A stretch of DNA of 64,000 nucleotides, taken from Fictibacillus solisalsi. Its GTDB lineage: Bacteria; Bacillota; Bacilli; Bacillales; Fictibacillaceae. The stretch lies in contig NZ_FNHW01000001.1 in assembly GCF_900103485.1 (NCBI RefSeq), forward strand, positions 3,399,163 to 3,463,162, given 5' to 3'. The notes under the pieces are model-generated. The model did not search any database. It was given only the letters and a program-made list of their open reading frames with translations, and had not been told where the DNA came from. A program made the translations under genes and the position numbers. This document shows positions 50,354 to 62,283 of this stretch, one piece after another; the first letter of the stretch is position 1; every line of letters starts with the position of its first letter.

Positions 50354-50448
50354 TCAGGCTGGCCTCCACTGATTTGATTAGTCTTTACAATTTATGGAGT
50401 GAGGCAACCTATTAGAACTTGTTTTTTACTCTATCGTTTTGCTTCATA

Positions 50449-50480
50449 GAAAAAACCCTGCAACCATGGCAGGGTTTTTT
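50449..50480 (-). terminator. Terminator of the neutral protease gene
   Basis: Stem AAAAACCCTGC/GCAGGGTTTTT with a short loop and T6. Confidence 0.85.
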
Positions 50481-50487
50481 ATGCATT

Positions 50488-52188
<1,701 letters not shown>

Positions 52189-52370
52189 CTACTTGGTAGA
52201 TTGCCTTGCCATCTAATAGTACACTATTTATTTTTAAATTCACACTATTCAAAAAATTTTGATTATATTTTACTAAACTAAAAGGTCCTCGAATGCCTCC
52301 TGGGTCTATATCCCTGTATTTTCATAAAGAGTATCTGCGGTATTCGCACTATTGACATGACTCAGACGTA

Positions 52371-52402
52371 TAAAAAGCTTCCCGCAAAAATTGCGGGAAG
52401 CT
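52371..52402 (-). terminator. Terminator of murA
   Basis: Minus-strand 12-base stem AGCTTCCCGCAA/TTGCGGGAAGCT followed by T5. Confidence 0.87.
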
Positions 52403-52413
52403 CTCAATATGAA

Positions 52414-53730
52414 TTATGCAAGATTAGATTTTAATGATACCGATTTTTCTTCTTTTTCAACTTTCGTTGACTCTTCATTGACACGCTCAATATCAGCGCC
52501 CAGATCACGGAGCTTTTCTGTAAATCTCACGTATCCGCGGTCAATGTGTTTCAGCTCGGTCACTCGCGTATAGCCGTCTGCGACCAATCCAGCAAGAACA
52601 AGAGCTGCTCCTGCACGAAGGTCTGTAGCAGCAACTTCAGCTCCCTGTAAGGAAACAGGGCCATTGATTACAGCTGAGCGACCTTCAATTTTAATATCAC
52701 CGTTCATGCGGCGGAATTCTTCCACGTGCATAAAGCGGTTTTCAAAAACGGTTTCTGTAATGACACTTGTACCGCTCGCCCGAAGAAGCAATGCCATCAT
52801 TTGTGATTGCATATCTGTCGGGAATCCTGGATGCGGCATCGTTTTAATGTCCACAGGCTTCAGTTCTTTTGGCCCAATGACACGAAGACCTTTATCTTCG
52901 TCCTTAATTTCGATTCCCATCTCTTCCATCTTGGCGATCAATGGGCGAAGGTGTTCAGAAATCGCACCTTCCACCAATACGTTTCCTCCGGTAATCGCAG
53001 CGGCTACCATATAAGTACCTGCTTCGATACGGTCCGGAACAACCGTATGCTCGGCACCATTCAATTCTTCCACGCCTTCAATGCGAATGGTTCCTGTCCC
53101 AGCTCCAACTACTTTTCCTCCCATGGAGTTGATGTAGTTCGCAAGACACACAATTTCAGGCTCTTTCGCAACGTTTTCGATAATGGTGGTTCCCTCAGCA
53201 AGAGCAGCAGCCATAATAATGTTTTCGGTTGCTCCAACACTTGGGAAGTCGAGATAAATTTTCGCGCCTTTCAAACGGCCATCAATGCTTGCTTCGATAA
53301 ATCCGTTACCAATCTTAACTGTTGCACCCATGGCTTCAAAGCCTTTTAAATGCTGGTCAATCGGACGTGATCCGATGGCGCAGCCTCCCGGCAAAGCAAT
53401 TCTGGCAATCCCGACACGCGCAAGAAGCGGTCCCATTACCAGGAAAGAAGCGCGCATTTTGCGGACATACTCAAAAGGAGCTTCTGTTTTAAGAGTACCG
53501 GAAGCGTCTACTTTTATTTGGCCGTTCTCAAACTTAACTTCAATATTTAAATAACGTAAAACCTCGTTAATCGTATATACATCAGCAAGGGTCGGCACAT
53601 CTTTAATCGTGCTTGTGCCTTTACTGGCTAAAATGGATGCTGCGATGACAGGCAGTACGGCATTCTTTGCTCCTTCAACTTTCACAGAGCCTTCTAACCG
53701 CCTACCACCACGGACAATGATTTTTTCCAA
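52414..53730 (-). CDS. murA: UDP-N-acetylglucosamine 1-carboxyvinyltransferase
   Basis: 438 residues. [12 protein letters not shown] holds the active-site Lys/Asn, [19 protein letters not shown] holds the fosfomycin-reactive Cys, and [17 protein letters not shown] is the conserved loop. First committed step of peptidoglycan synthesis. Bacillus has two copies; position after ywmB identifies murAA. Confidence 0.95.
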   Translation of the reverse strand: MEKIIVRGGRRLEGSVKVEGAKNAVLPVIAASILASKGTSTIKDVPTLADVYTINEVLRYLNIEVKFENGQIKVDASGTLKTEAPFEYVRKMRASFLVMGPLLARVGIARIALPGGCAIGSRPIDQHLKGFEAMGATVKIGNGFIEASIDGRLKGAKIYLDFPSVGATENIIMAAALAEGTTIIENVAKEPEIVCLANYINSMGGKVVGAGTGTIRIEGVEELNGAEHTVVPDRIEAGTYMVAAAITGGNVLVEGAISEHLRPLIAKMEEMGIEIKDEDKGLRVIGPKELKPVDIKTMPHPGFPTDMQSQMMALLLRASGTSVITETVFENRFMHVEEFRRMNGDIKIEGRSAVINGPVSLQGAEVAATDLRAGAALVLAGLVADGYTRVTELKHIDRGYVRFTEKLRDLGADIERVNEESTKVEKEEKSVSLKSNLA

Positions 53731-53760
53731 CGATATTCCCCTCCGCGTCCAATTTCTATA

Positions 53761-54513
53761 TTAATATTCAGACGTAATTATTGGTGTTCCAATTGTGACG
53801 GCTGTTTGGCCGCCCATTCCTTGATTTCTGATTGCAATCTGCAGATTCATTGCTTTATGAGCTGTGTTAATTTTCTCATCCCAATGCTCAGTATATGCCG
53901 AGATTGATACAAACGTCTCTTCCTTGAGTTGTTCAACAGGAACAGCGGAGAACGTTGTCATGAGCCCAAGCGCTTGTTTATACAAACCAAAATCCATTGT
54001 ACCATTATGTATCCCAGAGATACAAGAGAAAGTTGAACTTTTTCCCTCAAAATAGGTTGCGACCCTATCCTGGTACATTCGGGCAAATTGCTGAACTTGT
54101 ACTTTATTCCAGCCCTTTCCTTTTGCCGCATAAACAAGATACGTTGCAAGCTTTCCTTTTTGGGGGTAGGCTACCAGCGTAAGGCGTTCTTTTATGTGTC
54201 CTGACGCTGAAATTCGCACCCCGGTAATTTTGAAGTGCTCATTCGTATTCAGTCTGCTCCATTTAAATCCTTCAGCTGCATTCCTTAATAATGCCGCTTT
54301 TTGACGATACCCATTTACATCTTTCACAAAACCTATACTCCCTTTTGTATAAAGGGACCAATTTTTAACATTTATATTGCTTTGATCCATAGCATGCTTC
54401 ATTTCTGAAAGCTTGCTAAAGTTTTTCATTTCCTGAGCATGAATGACTTGGTAAGAGTGAAACAAAAATAAAATAACAAAAAACAAAACAATGTTTTTTT
54501 TCATAACTTCCAC
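53761..54513 (-). CDS. ywmB: YwmB family secreted protein
   Basis: 250 residues. The GTG at 54513 has GAGGAG 7 bases upstream. A signal peptide (FFVILFLFHSYQVIHAQE) precedes a domain with WSLYTKGSIGFVKDVNGYRQ and CISGIHNGTMDFGLYKQALG. The family is annotated as YwmB, TATA-binding-protein-like fold, function unknown; in B. subtilis it precedes spoIID/murAA. The gap to murA is 30 bases, so it is probably co-transcribed. Confidence 0.85.
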   Translation of the reverse strand: MEVMKKNIVLFFVILFLFHSYQVIHAQEMKNFSKLSEMKHAMDQSNINVKNWSLYTKGSIGFVKDVNGYRQKAALLRNAAEGFKWSRLNTNEHFKITGVRISASGHIKERLTLVAYPQKGKLATYLVYAAKGKGWNKVQVQQFARMYQDRVATYFEGKSSTFSCISGIHNGTMDFGLYKQALGLMTTFSAVPVEQLKEETFVSISAYTEHWDEKINTAHKAMNLQIAIRNQGMGGQTAVTIGTPIITSEY

Positions 54514-54666
54514 CCGTCCTCTCCTCTATTTCTCATTCTTGCCAGAGGAAGGCACGTTATTCATGGAAGTTGAAGTCATATTCCGACATTATCCCGCAGC
54601 TTATTTTGTTAAACATTGCACAATCTTTTGCTTTAAATAGGGTTCATATGGTTGTTTCATTGTTCA

Positions 54667-54900
54667 TTAAAATAAATATTTTAGCTGTGTGGAATAGTTC
54701 AAATATGCGAGAAAGAAGTTGCTTACGAGGCTGGCAAGGGCAATGGTTACGAGTATGAAAAGCACTCTGGCCTGAATCACTTTGCCTTTTCTGATAAAAG
54801 TGTCGAAATTTAATGCCTGCATGGCCCACCATGTAATTCCAATGAAAAGCAGGTGAACAAGGATATCAAGCAGCGCCTGCTGCCCGGATTGTTCAAACAT
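54667..54900 (-). CDS. ywzB: DUF1146 membrane protein (YwzB)
   Basis: 77 residues; AAGGAGG upstream. Two hydrophobic segments (LLDILVHLLFIGITWWAMQAL and VLFILVTIALASLVSNFF) as in YwzB. Function unknown. Conserved between the respiratory/ATP synthase region and ywmB-murAA in Bacillus. Upstream lies the terminator of the nuo operon. Confidence 0.85.
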   Translation of the reverse strand: MFEQSGQQALLDILVHLLFIGITWWAMQALNFDTFIRKGKVIQARVLFILVTIALASLVSNFFLAYLNYSTQLKYLF

Positions 54901-55065
54901 TTTGTTTCCTCCTTGCCATTTAGGAGTTATTAGCTAACCACCATGATAGCACATGCACCAATAGAACGTAGCATAAACTGAATTTTACCACAAAGGAACA
55001 GACAAAAGTCCTATTTTTTTAGCTGTTCCCAATATTGACAAATCTGAAGGTTGTGTAAGCGCTTT

Positions 55066-55103
55066 ATAAAAAATAAAGGACCTGCCTTCTTGGCAGATCC
55101 TTT
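55066..55103 (-). terminator. Terminator of the nuo operon
   Basis: Minus-strand stem AAAGGATCTGCC/GGCAGGTCCTTT (one G-U pair) followed by ATTTTTTA, starting at the nuoN stop. Confidence 0.88.
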
Positions 55104-56619
55104 ATTTTTGTTCCATTGTCTGGAAAAAATCCGTCAGCTGAAATTGTTCATAAAAGAAATGCAATGCCGTACCTGGGAGAATTCCTAAAATAACAGTGGC
55201 TGCCGCACACACTGCCGTCACAAGAAGCAGCCCTTTTTTATGCTGCAATCTTCCTTCCTGATGTTCCGGCCGGAAAAACATTTGTGCAATGATATTGAAG
55301 TAATAAAAATAGGAAATTACGGTGGTTCCGACGAGTATACCGGCTAAGACATAATGGCCTTGGGAGGCACCAAGCGCATTCATGAAGATGCCGAATTTCC
55401 CAATGAAGCCGGCAGTCGCCGGAATCCCTGCCAACGAAAGTATAAAAATGGTCATGGCGACCGCAAGCCACGGCGAACGCCGATACAGCCCTGCAAACCC
55501 CGAGATATCGTGGGTTTTACTATGCGCCGTCACTTCCTGGATGACCGCAAAAGCGCCAATGTTCATAAACAGGTAAGCCAGCAAATAAAACCAGGTGGTT
55601 TCAAAAAGCATCGCTGAGACCGAGACAAACGGAACCAGAATATAACCCGCCTGCGCGATGGAAGAATAGGCAAACAACCGCTTTACATTCCGCTGGCGGA
55701 GCGCAACAAGATTTCCTGCAATCATGGTAGCTCCCGCAAGGAAGGCAAGGTAGGGCTGAACCTGAAACAGCAGCGGGTCTCCCTTAATTCCGGGCGCCGA
55801 ATTGAAGACCAGCAAGAAAAACCGCAGGATCAGCGCGAAACCGGCTGTCTTGGAGACCACACTCAAAAAAGCGGTAACCGGAAGCGGTGATCCCTGGTAA
55901 ACATCCGGTGCCCACATGTGAAAAGGCGCAGATGCAATTTTGAATGTCAGGCCGGCAAACGTGATGATAAAGGCAAACGCGATTAAGAACTGATTTTGCA
56001 GAATACTCATATCCCGCAGGGCATTTCCGATGGAATAAAGGTTCGTTTCACCAGTCAGTCCAAAGATATAGCTCATCCCAAACAAGGTAATCGCGGTGGA
56101 AATCCCACCAGTTACTACATATTTAAAAGATGCTTCGTTGGATTCTTTGTCCCGCTTCCTCATCCCCGCCATAACATACGAAGATAAGGAAAGGAGTTCA
56201 AGGCCAATAAACAGCGTAATCATATCGGCACTTGAAGCCATGATAAGACCGCCTAGCAGAGCGGTCAGCAGAAGATAATAAAATTCGCCCCGGTATTCCT
56301 CTTCCCGATCCATTTTATAATCATAAGCCAAAACCAATATCAGCCCTGTTCCCAACAGAAGAATCAGTTTAAACGCTTTTGAAAAGGAATCGAGCCGGTA
56401 CATGTCATGAAACAAGGAAGCCGGTTCATGGCTGAACTGCAGAAACAAAAAGGCCAAAGCCAGGACAATTCCTGCAGCGGACAGGATACCGAGGATCCTG
56501 CGGCTTTTTTCCCGTGGCATGAACAAATCCAGCAAAGACAAAAGCAACGCTGTTCCCAGCACAGTAAATTCCGGCGCCATGATACCCCAATTCATTGAAG
56601 TTAAGGTTTGCAAATCCAT
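55102..56619 (-). CDS. nuoN: NADH-quinone oxidoreductase subunit N
   Basis: 505 residues, about 14 membrane helices. Antiporter-like subunit with the lysine-bearing helix ITFAGLTFKIASAPFHMWAPDVYQG and AYSSIAQAGYIL. Part of the membrane arm proton path. Last gene of the operon, 4 bases after nuoM. Confidence 0.93.
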   Translation of the reverse strand: MDLQTLTSMNWGIMAPEFTVLGTALLLSLLDLFMPREKSRRILGILSAAGIVLALAFLFLQFSHEPASLFHDMYRLDSFSKAFKLILLLGTGLILVLAYDYKMDREEEYRGEFYYLLLTALLGGLIMASSADMITLFIGLELLSLSSYVMAGMRKRDKESNEASFKYVVTGGISTAITLFGMSYIFGLTGETNLYSIGNALRDMSILQNQFLIAFAFIITFAGLTFKIASAPFHMWAPDVYQGSPLPVTAFLSVVSKTAGFALILRFFLLVFNSAPGIKGDPLLFQVQPYLAFLAGATMIAGNLVALRQRNVKRLFAYSSIAQAGYILVPFVSVSAMLFETTWFYLLAYLFMNIGAFAVIQEVTAHSKTHDISGFAGLYRRSPWLAVAMTIFILSLAGIPATAGFIGKFGIFMNALGASQGHYVLAGILVGTTVISYFYYFNIIAQMFFRPEHQEGRLQHKKGLLLVTAVCAAATVILGILPGTALHFFYEQFQLTDFFQTMEQK

Positions 56620-56623
56620 CGGT

Positions 56624-58129
56624 CTACCCCCTTAAGCCTAACAAGATTGTATCTAAAACAGTGGTTAGTGATTTGCTCAGAATTTCAGGATAGACCCCGA
56701 TCAACAGCACGAGGGCCAATAACACAAAAGCGGGAACTTTCTCCAGGACGGTCAGGTCTTTGAAGGCGGAATGCGCTTCTTTTTTCGGTCCAAAGGTAAC
56801 GGCAAGGACAGCACGCAGAATGTAGACCGCAGTCAGAATGATGCCAACAGCGCCTACTGCAGCGATAATGGGCATCGTTTGAAAAAGACCAACAAAGGCA
56901 AGGAATTCACTGATAAATCCTGACATTCCCGGCAAACCAAGCGATGCGAGTCCTCCGGCAAGCAGTACACCCGCAGTGACGGGCATCGCTGCTGCAAGGC
57001 CGCCGAAATCCTGTATATCCGAAGAGCCGCTTCTCTCATACAGCACGCCAATCAAAAAGAACAATAACGCTGAGATGAGGCCGTGAGAGACGAGCTGGAA
57101 GATGGCTCCCTTCACCCCCGCTTCGTTCATGGCTGCCAGCCCGATCAGCACAATGCCCATATGCGAAACGGACGAATAGGCGAGTACTTTTTTCAGATCG
57201 GTTTGAACGATAGCCAGAAATGCCCCATACAGCAGATTGATCACACCCAATATGGCAATTAAAACACCAAGACTTTTAAATTCTTCCGGAAAGAAGCCCA
57301 TGCCGAACGTGAAAAGCCCATAAGCTCCAATCTTCAAGAGAATTCCGGAGTGAAGCATGACAATAGGAGGCGGTGCCTGAACGTGAACCCTGAGCATCCA
57401 CGTATGAAGTGGAAAGATGGGAAGCTTGATCCCAAAGGCAATTAGCAGCGAAACAAGCACAGACAGGCGGAACGTGCTTCCTGCAGATGCTCCAGCCGGG
57501 CTTGCCAAAGTTTTTGCCAATTCTCCGTAATTCATAGTACCTGTTTTCATAAACAGCGCGACAAAGACAATCAACAGAATGGCTGAACCGATTCCGTTAT
57601 AGATTAAAAAACTGAAAGCTGCTTTTTCTCTGTCGGCATATCCCCAGCGCCCAATAAGAAAAAACATGGGAATCAACGTGATTTCGAAGAAGATAAAAAA
57701 TAAAAATAAATTTTGGGAAGCGAATACGCCCAGCATACCCAGTTCCAGGATCAAAAAGAAGATGAAATAGCTTTTTGAAGCATTCCTCATGTTCCACGAG
57801 GCGAGCGCTGCAAGAACGGCTACAACTGCCGTTAATATCAGCAGAACGAGAGAAAGGCCAGTAATGCCCAATTCGTAGTTGATTTTCAACTCCATGCTTC
57901 CATTGATGCCTTCCAATGTGTAGGAAATCCAGTTTGCCTGCTCGGTCATCTGAAGACCTGAAGCAGAGGAGTGAAAGCCGGCCGCGGCGATCAGAACGAG
58001 GATCAGCGGCAACACCGTACCGAACAATCCGGCAAGCTTGATGGCCCTTTCGTTTTTCCATGATAGAAAGCTTAATGCAATGATGCCGACGAGTGGTGAG
58101 AATATGAGCAGGGACAGCATATGATTCAT
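56624..58129 (-). CDS. nuoM: NADH-quinone oxidoreductase subunit M
   Basis: 501 residues. Antiporter-like membrane subunit: FGIKLPIFPLHTWMLRVHVQAP, AYSSVSHMGIVLIG and the earlier ELGMLGVFASQNLFLFFIFFE with the key Glu. Overlaps nuoL by 4 bases. Confidence 0.94.
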   Translation of the reverse strand: MNHMLSLLIFSPLVGIIALSFLSWKNERAIKLAGLFGTVLPLILVLIAAAGFHSSASGLQMTEQANWISYTLEGINGSMELKINYELGITGLSLVLLILTAVVAVLAALASWNMRNASKSYFIFFLILELGMLGVFASQNLFLFFIFFEITLIPMFFLIGRWGYADREKAAFSFLIYNGIGSAILLIVFVALFMKTGTMNYGELAKTLASPAGASAGSTFRLSVLVSLLIAFGIKLPIFPLHTWMLRVHVQAPPPIVMLHSGILLKIGAYGLFTFGMGFFPEEFKSLGVLIAILGVINLLYGAFLAIVQTDLKKVLAYSSVSHMGIVLIGLAAMNEAGVKGAIFQLVSHGLISALLFFLIGVLYERSGSSDIQDFGGLAAAMPVTAGVLLAGGLASLGLPGMSGFISEFLAFVGLFQTMPIIAAVGAVGIILTAVYILRAVLAVTFGPKKEAHSAFKDLTVLEKVPAFVLLALVLLIGVYPEILSKSLTTVLDTILLGLRG

Positions 58130-60003
58130 GAGAAATACCCCCCTGAAACGGCAAAGATTAACAGCAGGAGAACCAAACCGGCAAGCGCGATGGCTCCAAA
58201 CCTCTGCACCTGGCCATTGTGGAATTCCGATCCTTTTTTACCGATCCAGTGAACAAGCCCTGCTGTGCCGTTGACAGCCGCTTCCACCAAATACCGGTCG
58301 ACATAGCTCCAAAAATAGCTGAAAACTGTGGTCCCTCTGACTACCGTAGCCTGGTAGATTTCATCTGCGTAATACTTGTTGTAAATGAGGGAGCTTAACG
58401 ACGGGAAGGAACGGGACAGCCAGTCTCTGGCCAGTGTTTTCTTCCCATACATCACATAAGCAAGAGCAATTCCTGCCAAAGACAGAACAACAGCGAGAAC
58501 AGGAATCCACACAGGGCCATGCACTGCTTCCGTCGAAAGCGATACCGGTCCCTGGGAAAGGTAATCATTTAAAAACGAGCCAAACCATGGGGTATTTAAG
58601 TACCCGGCCACAATCGCAAGCAGCCCCAGTACAAGCATGGGTACCTTCATGGACAGATCGGACTCTTTGACTTCCTGTATGCCTTTGTCAGAATCCCCGG
58701 AGAATACCATAAAAAACAGCCGGAACATATAGAACGCGGTAAAAAAGGCGGCGATCAGCGCCAGGGTGAACAAAACATACCTTCCGTTCTCATAGGTCGC
58801 CATCAAAATTTCATCCTTACTGAAAAAACCCGAGAACAGAGGAAAACCCGAAATCGACAGGGCGCCAATCAAGAAAAGAGGAGCCGTGACTTTCAACTTA
58901 TTCCACAACCCGCCCATTTTTTCAATGTTTTGCGTATGTACTGCATGGATGACACTTCCTGCCGCAAGGAACAGGAGCGCTTTAAAAAAGGCATGTGTCA
59001 TTAAATGAAAGATTCCCGCTGTATAGCCCCCCGAGCCAAGGGCCAGCATCATATAACCGAGCTGGCTCACCGTGGAATAAGCAAGCACCCGTTTAATATC
59101 TTTTTGCATCAGGCCGATGGAAGCCGCAAAGATGGCGGTTATCCCACCTACCACTGCCACTGTGGCCATCGCTGCTGCGGATGCTTCAAACAACGGGTAC
59201 ATCGAAGCCACCAGATAGACGCCTGCTGCTACCATTGTTGCTGCGTGAATGAGCGCAGATACCGGAGTCGGGCCTTCCATGGCATCCGGTAGCCAGGTAT
59301 GGAGAGGAAGCTGGCCCGATTTTCCGACGGCTCCAACAAAAATCAGAATGGCTGTCAGCGTAATCATGTCCGGTGATATACTTTTATTTCCTATCGCTTT
59401 GAAAATCTCATCGTATTCGAAGCTTCCCGTTTGCCAGAATAAGAGAATAATGCCAATAAACAGGCCGACATCCCCGATTCTGGTCATAATAAAGGCTTTC
59501 CTTGCAGCTGCCTTTGCTTCCGTCTTAAAGTAGTAGTAACCGATCAGCAAGAAGGAACCGAGTCCCACCAGCTCCCAGAAAATGTATACCTGGAGCAAGT
59601 TTGGTGACAATACAAGGCCGAGCATGGCAAAGGTGAACAAACCAAGATAGGCAAAAAACACATGAAAGCGGTCGTCTCCGTGCATATAGCTTTTGGAATA
59701 CAAATGCACGAGAAAGCTTACAAGCGAGACGACAACAAGCATTAATGCATTCAGCGGGTTAATCTCAAAACCCATCGTTACAGGATGGGTTCCAATATTC
59801 AGCCACAGTCCTTCTGCTTTATAGGACTCTCCCCCCCATTGGCCGGCCATGACAATGGCAGACATGGCCAGAGAAAGAAAAGTTAATAGAATACCTGCAT
59901 AAGCAGAGGCTTCTTTTAACTTTTTCCCAAAAAGTAAAAGAAGGATGAAGGATAGCAGCGGTAACAGTGGTATAAGCCAGGCATTCTGCATCATCATTTC
60001 CAA
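58126..60003 (-). CDS. nuoL: NADH-quinone oxidoreductase subunit L
   Basis: 625 residues. Largest antiporter-like subunit, with GKSGQLPLHTWLPDAMEGPTPVSALIHAATMV and AYSTVSQLGYMMLALG, and a C-terminal extension including the lateral helix. Begins 7 bases after nuoK. Confidence 0.94.
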   Translation of the reverse strand: MEMMMQNAWLIPLLPLLSFILLLLFGKKLKEASAYAGILLTFLSLAMSAIVMAGQWGGESYKAEGLWLNIGTHPVTMGFEINPLNALMLVVVSLVSFLVHLYSKSYMHGDDRFHVFFAYLGLFTFAMLGLVLSPNLLQVYIFWELVGLGSFLLIGYYYFKTEAKAAARKAFIMTRIGDVGLFIGIILLFWQTGSFEYDEIFKAIGNKSISPDMITLTAILIFVGAVGKSGQLPLHTWLPDAMEGPTPVSALIHAATMVAAGVYLVASMYPLFEASAAAMATVAVVGGITAIFAASIGLMQKDIKRVLAYSTVSQLGYMMLALGSGGYTAGIFHLMTHAFFKALLFLAAGSVIHAVHTQNIEKMGGLWNKLKVTAPLFLIGALSISGFPLFSGFFSKDEILMATYENGRYVLFTLALIAAFFTAFYMFRLFFMVFSGDSDKGIQEVKESDLSMKVPMLVLGLLAIVAGYLNTPWFGSFLNDYLSQGPVSLSTEAVHGPVWIPVLAVVLSLAGIALAYVMYGKKTLARDWLSRSFPSLSSLIYNKYYADEIYQATVVRGTTVFSYFWSYVDRYLVEAAVNGTAGLVHWIGKKGSEFHNGQVQRFGAIALAGLVLLLLIFAVSGGYFS

Positions 60004-60010
60004 CCCCTTT

Positions 60011-60325
60011 TTAGCGCTTCATAATATCCATTTCATCCACATTAACCGTCTTGCGGTTACGATATAGGGCCATTAAAATGGCAAGGCCAACTGCGGCTTC
60101 AGCAGCAGCAACCGTTATGGTAAACAGTGAAAAGATCTGTCCCGTAAGACCCGGATTCACTCCGTATTTCGCAAAAGCCACCAGATTAATATTCACTGCA
60201 TTCAGCATCAATTCAATGGAGATTAATACAATGACCGCATTCCGCTTGGTGAGAGCGCCGAACAGTCCGATACAAAACAAAATAAGCGCAAGCACCAGGT
60301 AGACCGATAGAGGAATCGTATTCAC
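60011..60325 (-). CDS. nuoK: NADH-quinone oxidoreductase subunit K
   Basis: 104 residues, three helices, with conserved Glu in [19 protein letters not shown] and [18 protein letters not shown] start overlapping the nuoJ stop by 4 bases. Confidence 0.94.
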   Translation of the reverse strand: MNTIPLSVYLVLALILFCIGLFGALTKRNAVIVLISIELMLNAVNINLVAFAKYGVNPGLTGQIFSLFTITVAAAEAAVGLAILMALYRNRKTVNVDEMDIMKR

Positions 60326-60834
60326 TTGCCCGCCTCCTTCTCATCATCCCTTTTTGCAATTACAATGGCACCGATTAAGGCTACGAGGAGCAGGACCGAT
60401 GTTAATTCAAAAGGAATCACATATTTTGAGTAAAGCTCAACGCCAATTTTTTTCGTGTTATCAATATGAAGATCGGTCGCCGGGTTTCCCAAGCTGAGAT
60501 GGTTAATGCTAAAAAACATGATCAGGAAAAACACAATGATTCCTGCTCCCGACAATAAAACGGTCATTTTAGTCAATTTCCATTCCGTCATTCCCTCATG
60601 CCGGGTCAGCATGATACCAAACAGCATAATGATTGTAATGGCCCCCGAGTAAATCAGCACCTGTACGGCTGCCACAAACTCCGCGGAGAGCGTAATATAA
60701 ATTCCCGCGATGGCCAGAAAAGTGAATACGAGTGCAACAACCATATGAATAACGTTGGACATATTGATCATCATGACTCCGCCTGCAATCGCAGTTAACG
60801 CAAGGATAAAAAAAGCAATCATTTCACCTGTCAT
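60322..60834 (-). CDS. nuoJ: NADH-quinone oxidoreductase subunit J
   Basis: 170 residues, five helices. Contains [40 protein letters not shown] (read in parts), the NuoJ core with its pi-bulge region. Overlaps nuoI by 4 bases. Confidence 0.93.
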   Translation of the reverse strand: MTGEMIAFFILALTAIAGGVMMINMSNVIHMVVALVFTFLAIAGIYITLSAEFVAAVQVLIYSGAITIIMLFGIMLTRHEGMTEWKLTKMTVLLSGAGIIVFFLIMFFSINHLSLGNPATDLHIDNTKKIGVELYSKYVIPFELTSVLLLVALIGAIVIAKRDDEKEAGK

Positions 60835-61250
60835 GCTTTATTCTCCTTCCTTACGTTATTGTCGTTTTCATCCAGCCAGACCAGGTCTTTAAACAGTTCA
60901 TCCCGGCTGTACTCCGCCAATTCAAAATTGTTCGTCATGACAATCGCCTCGGTCGGACAAACCTCTGTACACAAGTCACACAAAATGCAAATTTCGAAGT
61001 TAATATCATACGTATCAATGATTTTCCCCTTTTTGCCCGGATCGGGATGGGGCTTTCCAGTGAGCTGAATGCAGTCTGTCGGACAGATGTTTGCACATTG
61101 GTTGCAGACAATGCATTTTTCCGGATAGAATTTCTGAATGCCCCTGAACCGGTCAGGCATTTGAAGAGGAACATCCGGATACTGTGTTGTCACGTTCTGC
61201 TTTGTTAAGTTGCTGAGTGTATATTTCAAGCCTTTCGCAAGACCCTTCAT
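60831..61250 (-). CDS. nuoI: NADH-quinone oxidoreductase subunit I
   Basis: 139 residues. Two [4Fe-4S] motifs: CIVCNQCANICPTDC and CILCDLCTEVCPTEA (clusters N6a and N6b), which pass electrons to NuoB. Short compared with the roughly 180-residue E. coli form; the N-terminal amphipathic region is GLAKGLKYTLSNL. Confidence 0.94.
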   Translation of the reverse strand: MKGLAKGLKYTLSNLTKQNVTTQYPDVPLQMPDRFRGIQKFYPEKCIVCNQCANICPTDCIQLTGKPHPDPGKKGKIIDTYDINFEICILCDLCTEVCPTEAIVMTNNFELAEYSRDELFKDLVWLDENDNNVRKENKA

Positions 61251-61278
61251 TATGCACCACTCCTATTCTGCAGATTGC

Positions 61279-62283
61279 CTATCTTAAAAAGAGTTCCTTT
61301 ACAACGGCACTTACAAAAATATTGAGAAGAGCAACCGGCAATAGAACCTTCCAGGCGAATTCCATGAGCTGGTCTGCTCTTAATCGCGGCATGGTGCCGC
61401 GGACCCAGATCATAAAGAAAACAATCAGGCTAAATTTCAGGGCAAACCAAACGATTCCCGGGATACAGCCCAAGAACGGAACAGGATTCCATCCGCCTAA
61501 GAATAGAACGGTTGTCAGGGCTGCCATCGCAAACAGATACACATATTCAGTCAGCATGAAAAACGCCCAGCGGAAGCCTGAGTATTCCACATGATACCCG
61601 GCAACCAGTTCCGATTCAGCTTCCGGCAAATCAAAAGGCGTCCGGTTCAATTCGGCTATGGAGGAAATGAGAAACACAATAAATCCAAGCGGCGACAAAA
61701 ACATGTACGCCACCGTTTTTTGCCCCTCAACAATCTCTGTCAGGTTCAAGCTGCCGCTGAACATAATCACACCGACTACCGAGATGACGAGAGGAATTTC
61801 ATAGGATATCATCTGTGCGGCTGACCTCATCCCGCCAAGCAGGGAATATTTATTGTTGGAGGCCCAGCCCGCCATCAAAATCCCCACAGTGGTAATACCG
61901 GATATGGCTATGTAATATAAAAGACCAATACTTAGATCGGAAAATTTCAGATGATTGGAAAAAGGAATCGCCGCCAGCACCATAAAGGCCGGAGCAAAAG
62001 CAAGAACAGGGGCCAATATGAACAGCGGTTTGTCCGCTGCCTTTGGAATGGTATCTTCCTTGATCAGCAGCTTTAATACGTCAGCTACTGTCTGCAGCAG
62101 CCCGAATCGCCCTCCGACCCGGTTTGGCCCGGGACGAAGCTGCATAAAGCCAAGCACTTTCCGCTCTGCAAGGATTGCATACGTTACGAAACCAAGAACG
62201 ATCATCAGGAGGCATGCTCCCAATCCAAAAAAGATCGCTGCATGAATCCATCCTGCTGGCGAGGTTAACAAATCATTCACCAT
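61279..62283 (-). CDS. nuoH: NADH-quinone oxidoreductase subunit H
   Basis: 334 residues, eight helices. Quinone-channel segments: AERKVLGFMQLRPGPNRVG, AELNRTPFDLPEAESELVAG and RGTMPRLRADQLMEFAWK. Its start overlaps the nuoD stop by one base, with no nuoE, nuoF or nuoG in the usual gap between D and H. Confidence 0.95.
   Translation of the reverse strand: MVNDLLTSPAGWIHAAIFFGLGACLLMIVLGFVTYAILAERKVLGFMQLRPGPNRVGGRFGLLQTVADVLKLLIKEDTIPKAADKPLFILAPVLAFAPAFMVLAAIPFSNHLKFSDLSIGLLYYIAISGITTVGILMAGWASNNKYSLLGGMRSAAQMISYEIPLVISVVGVIMFSGSLNLTEIVEGQKTVAYMFLSPLGFIVFLISSIAELNRTPFDLPEAESELVAGYHVEYSGFRWAFFMLTEYVYLFAMAALTTVLFLGGWNPVPFLGCIPGIVWFALKFSLIVFFMIWVRGTMPRLRADQLMEFAWKVLLPVALLNIFVSAVVKELFLR

Noticed and set aside
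55054..55067. cre-like TGTAAGCGCTTTAT downstream of nuoN
   Set aside because: Two mismatches at the 3' end and lies between a terminator and a gene start without a placed promoter; not called.
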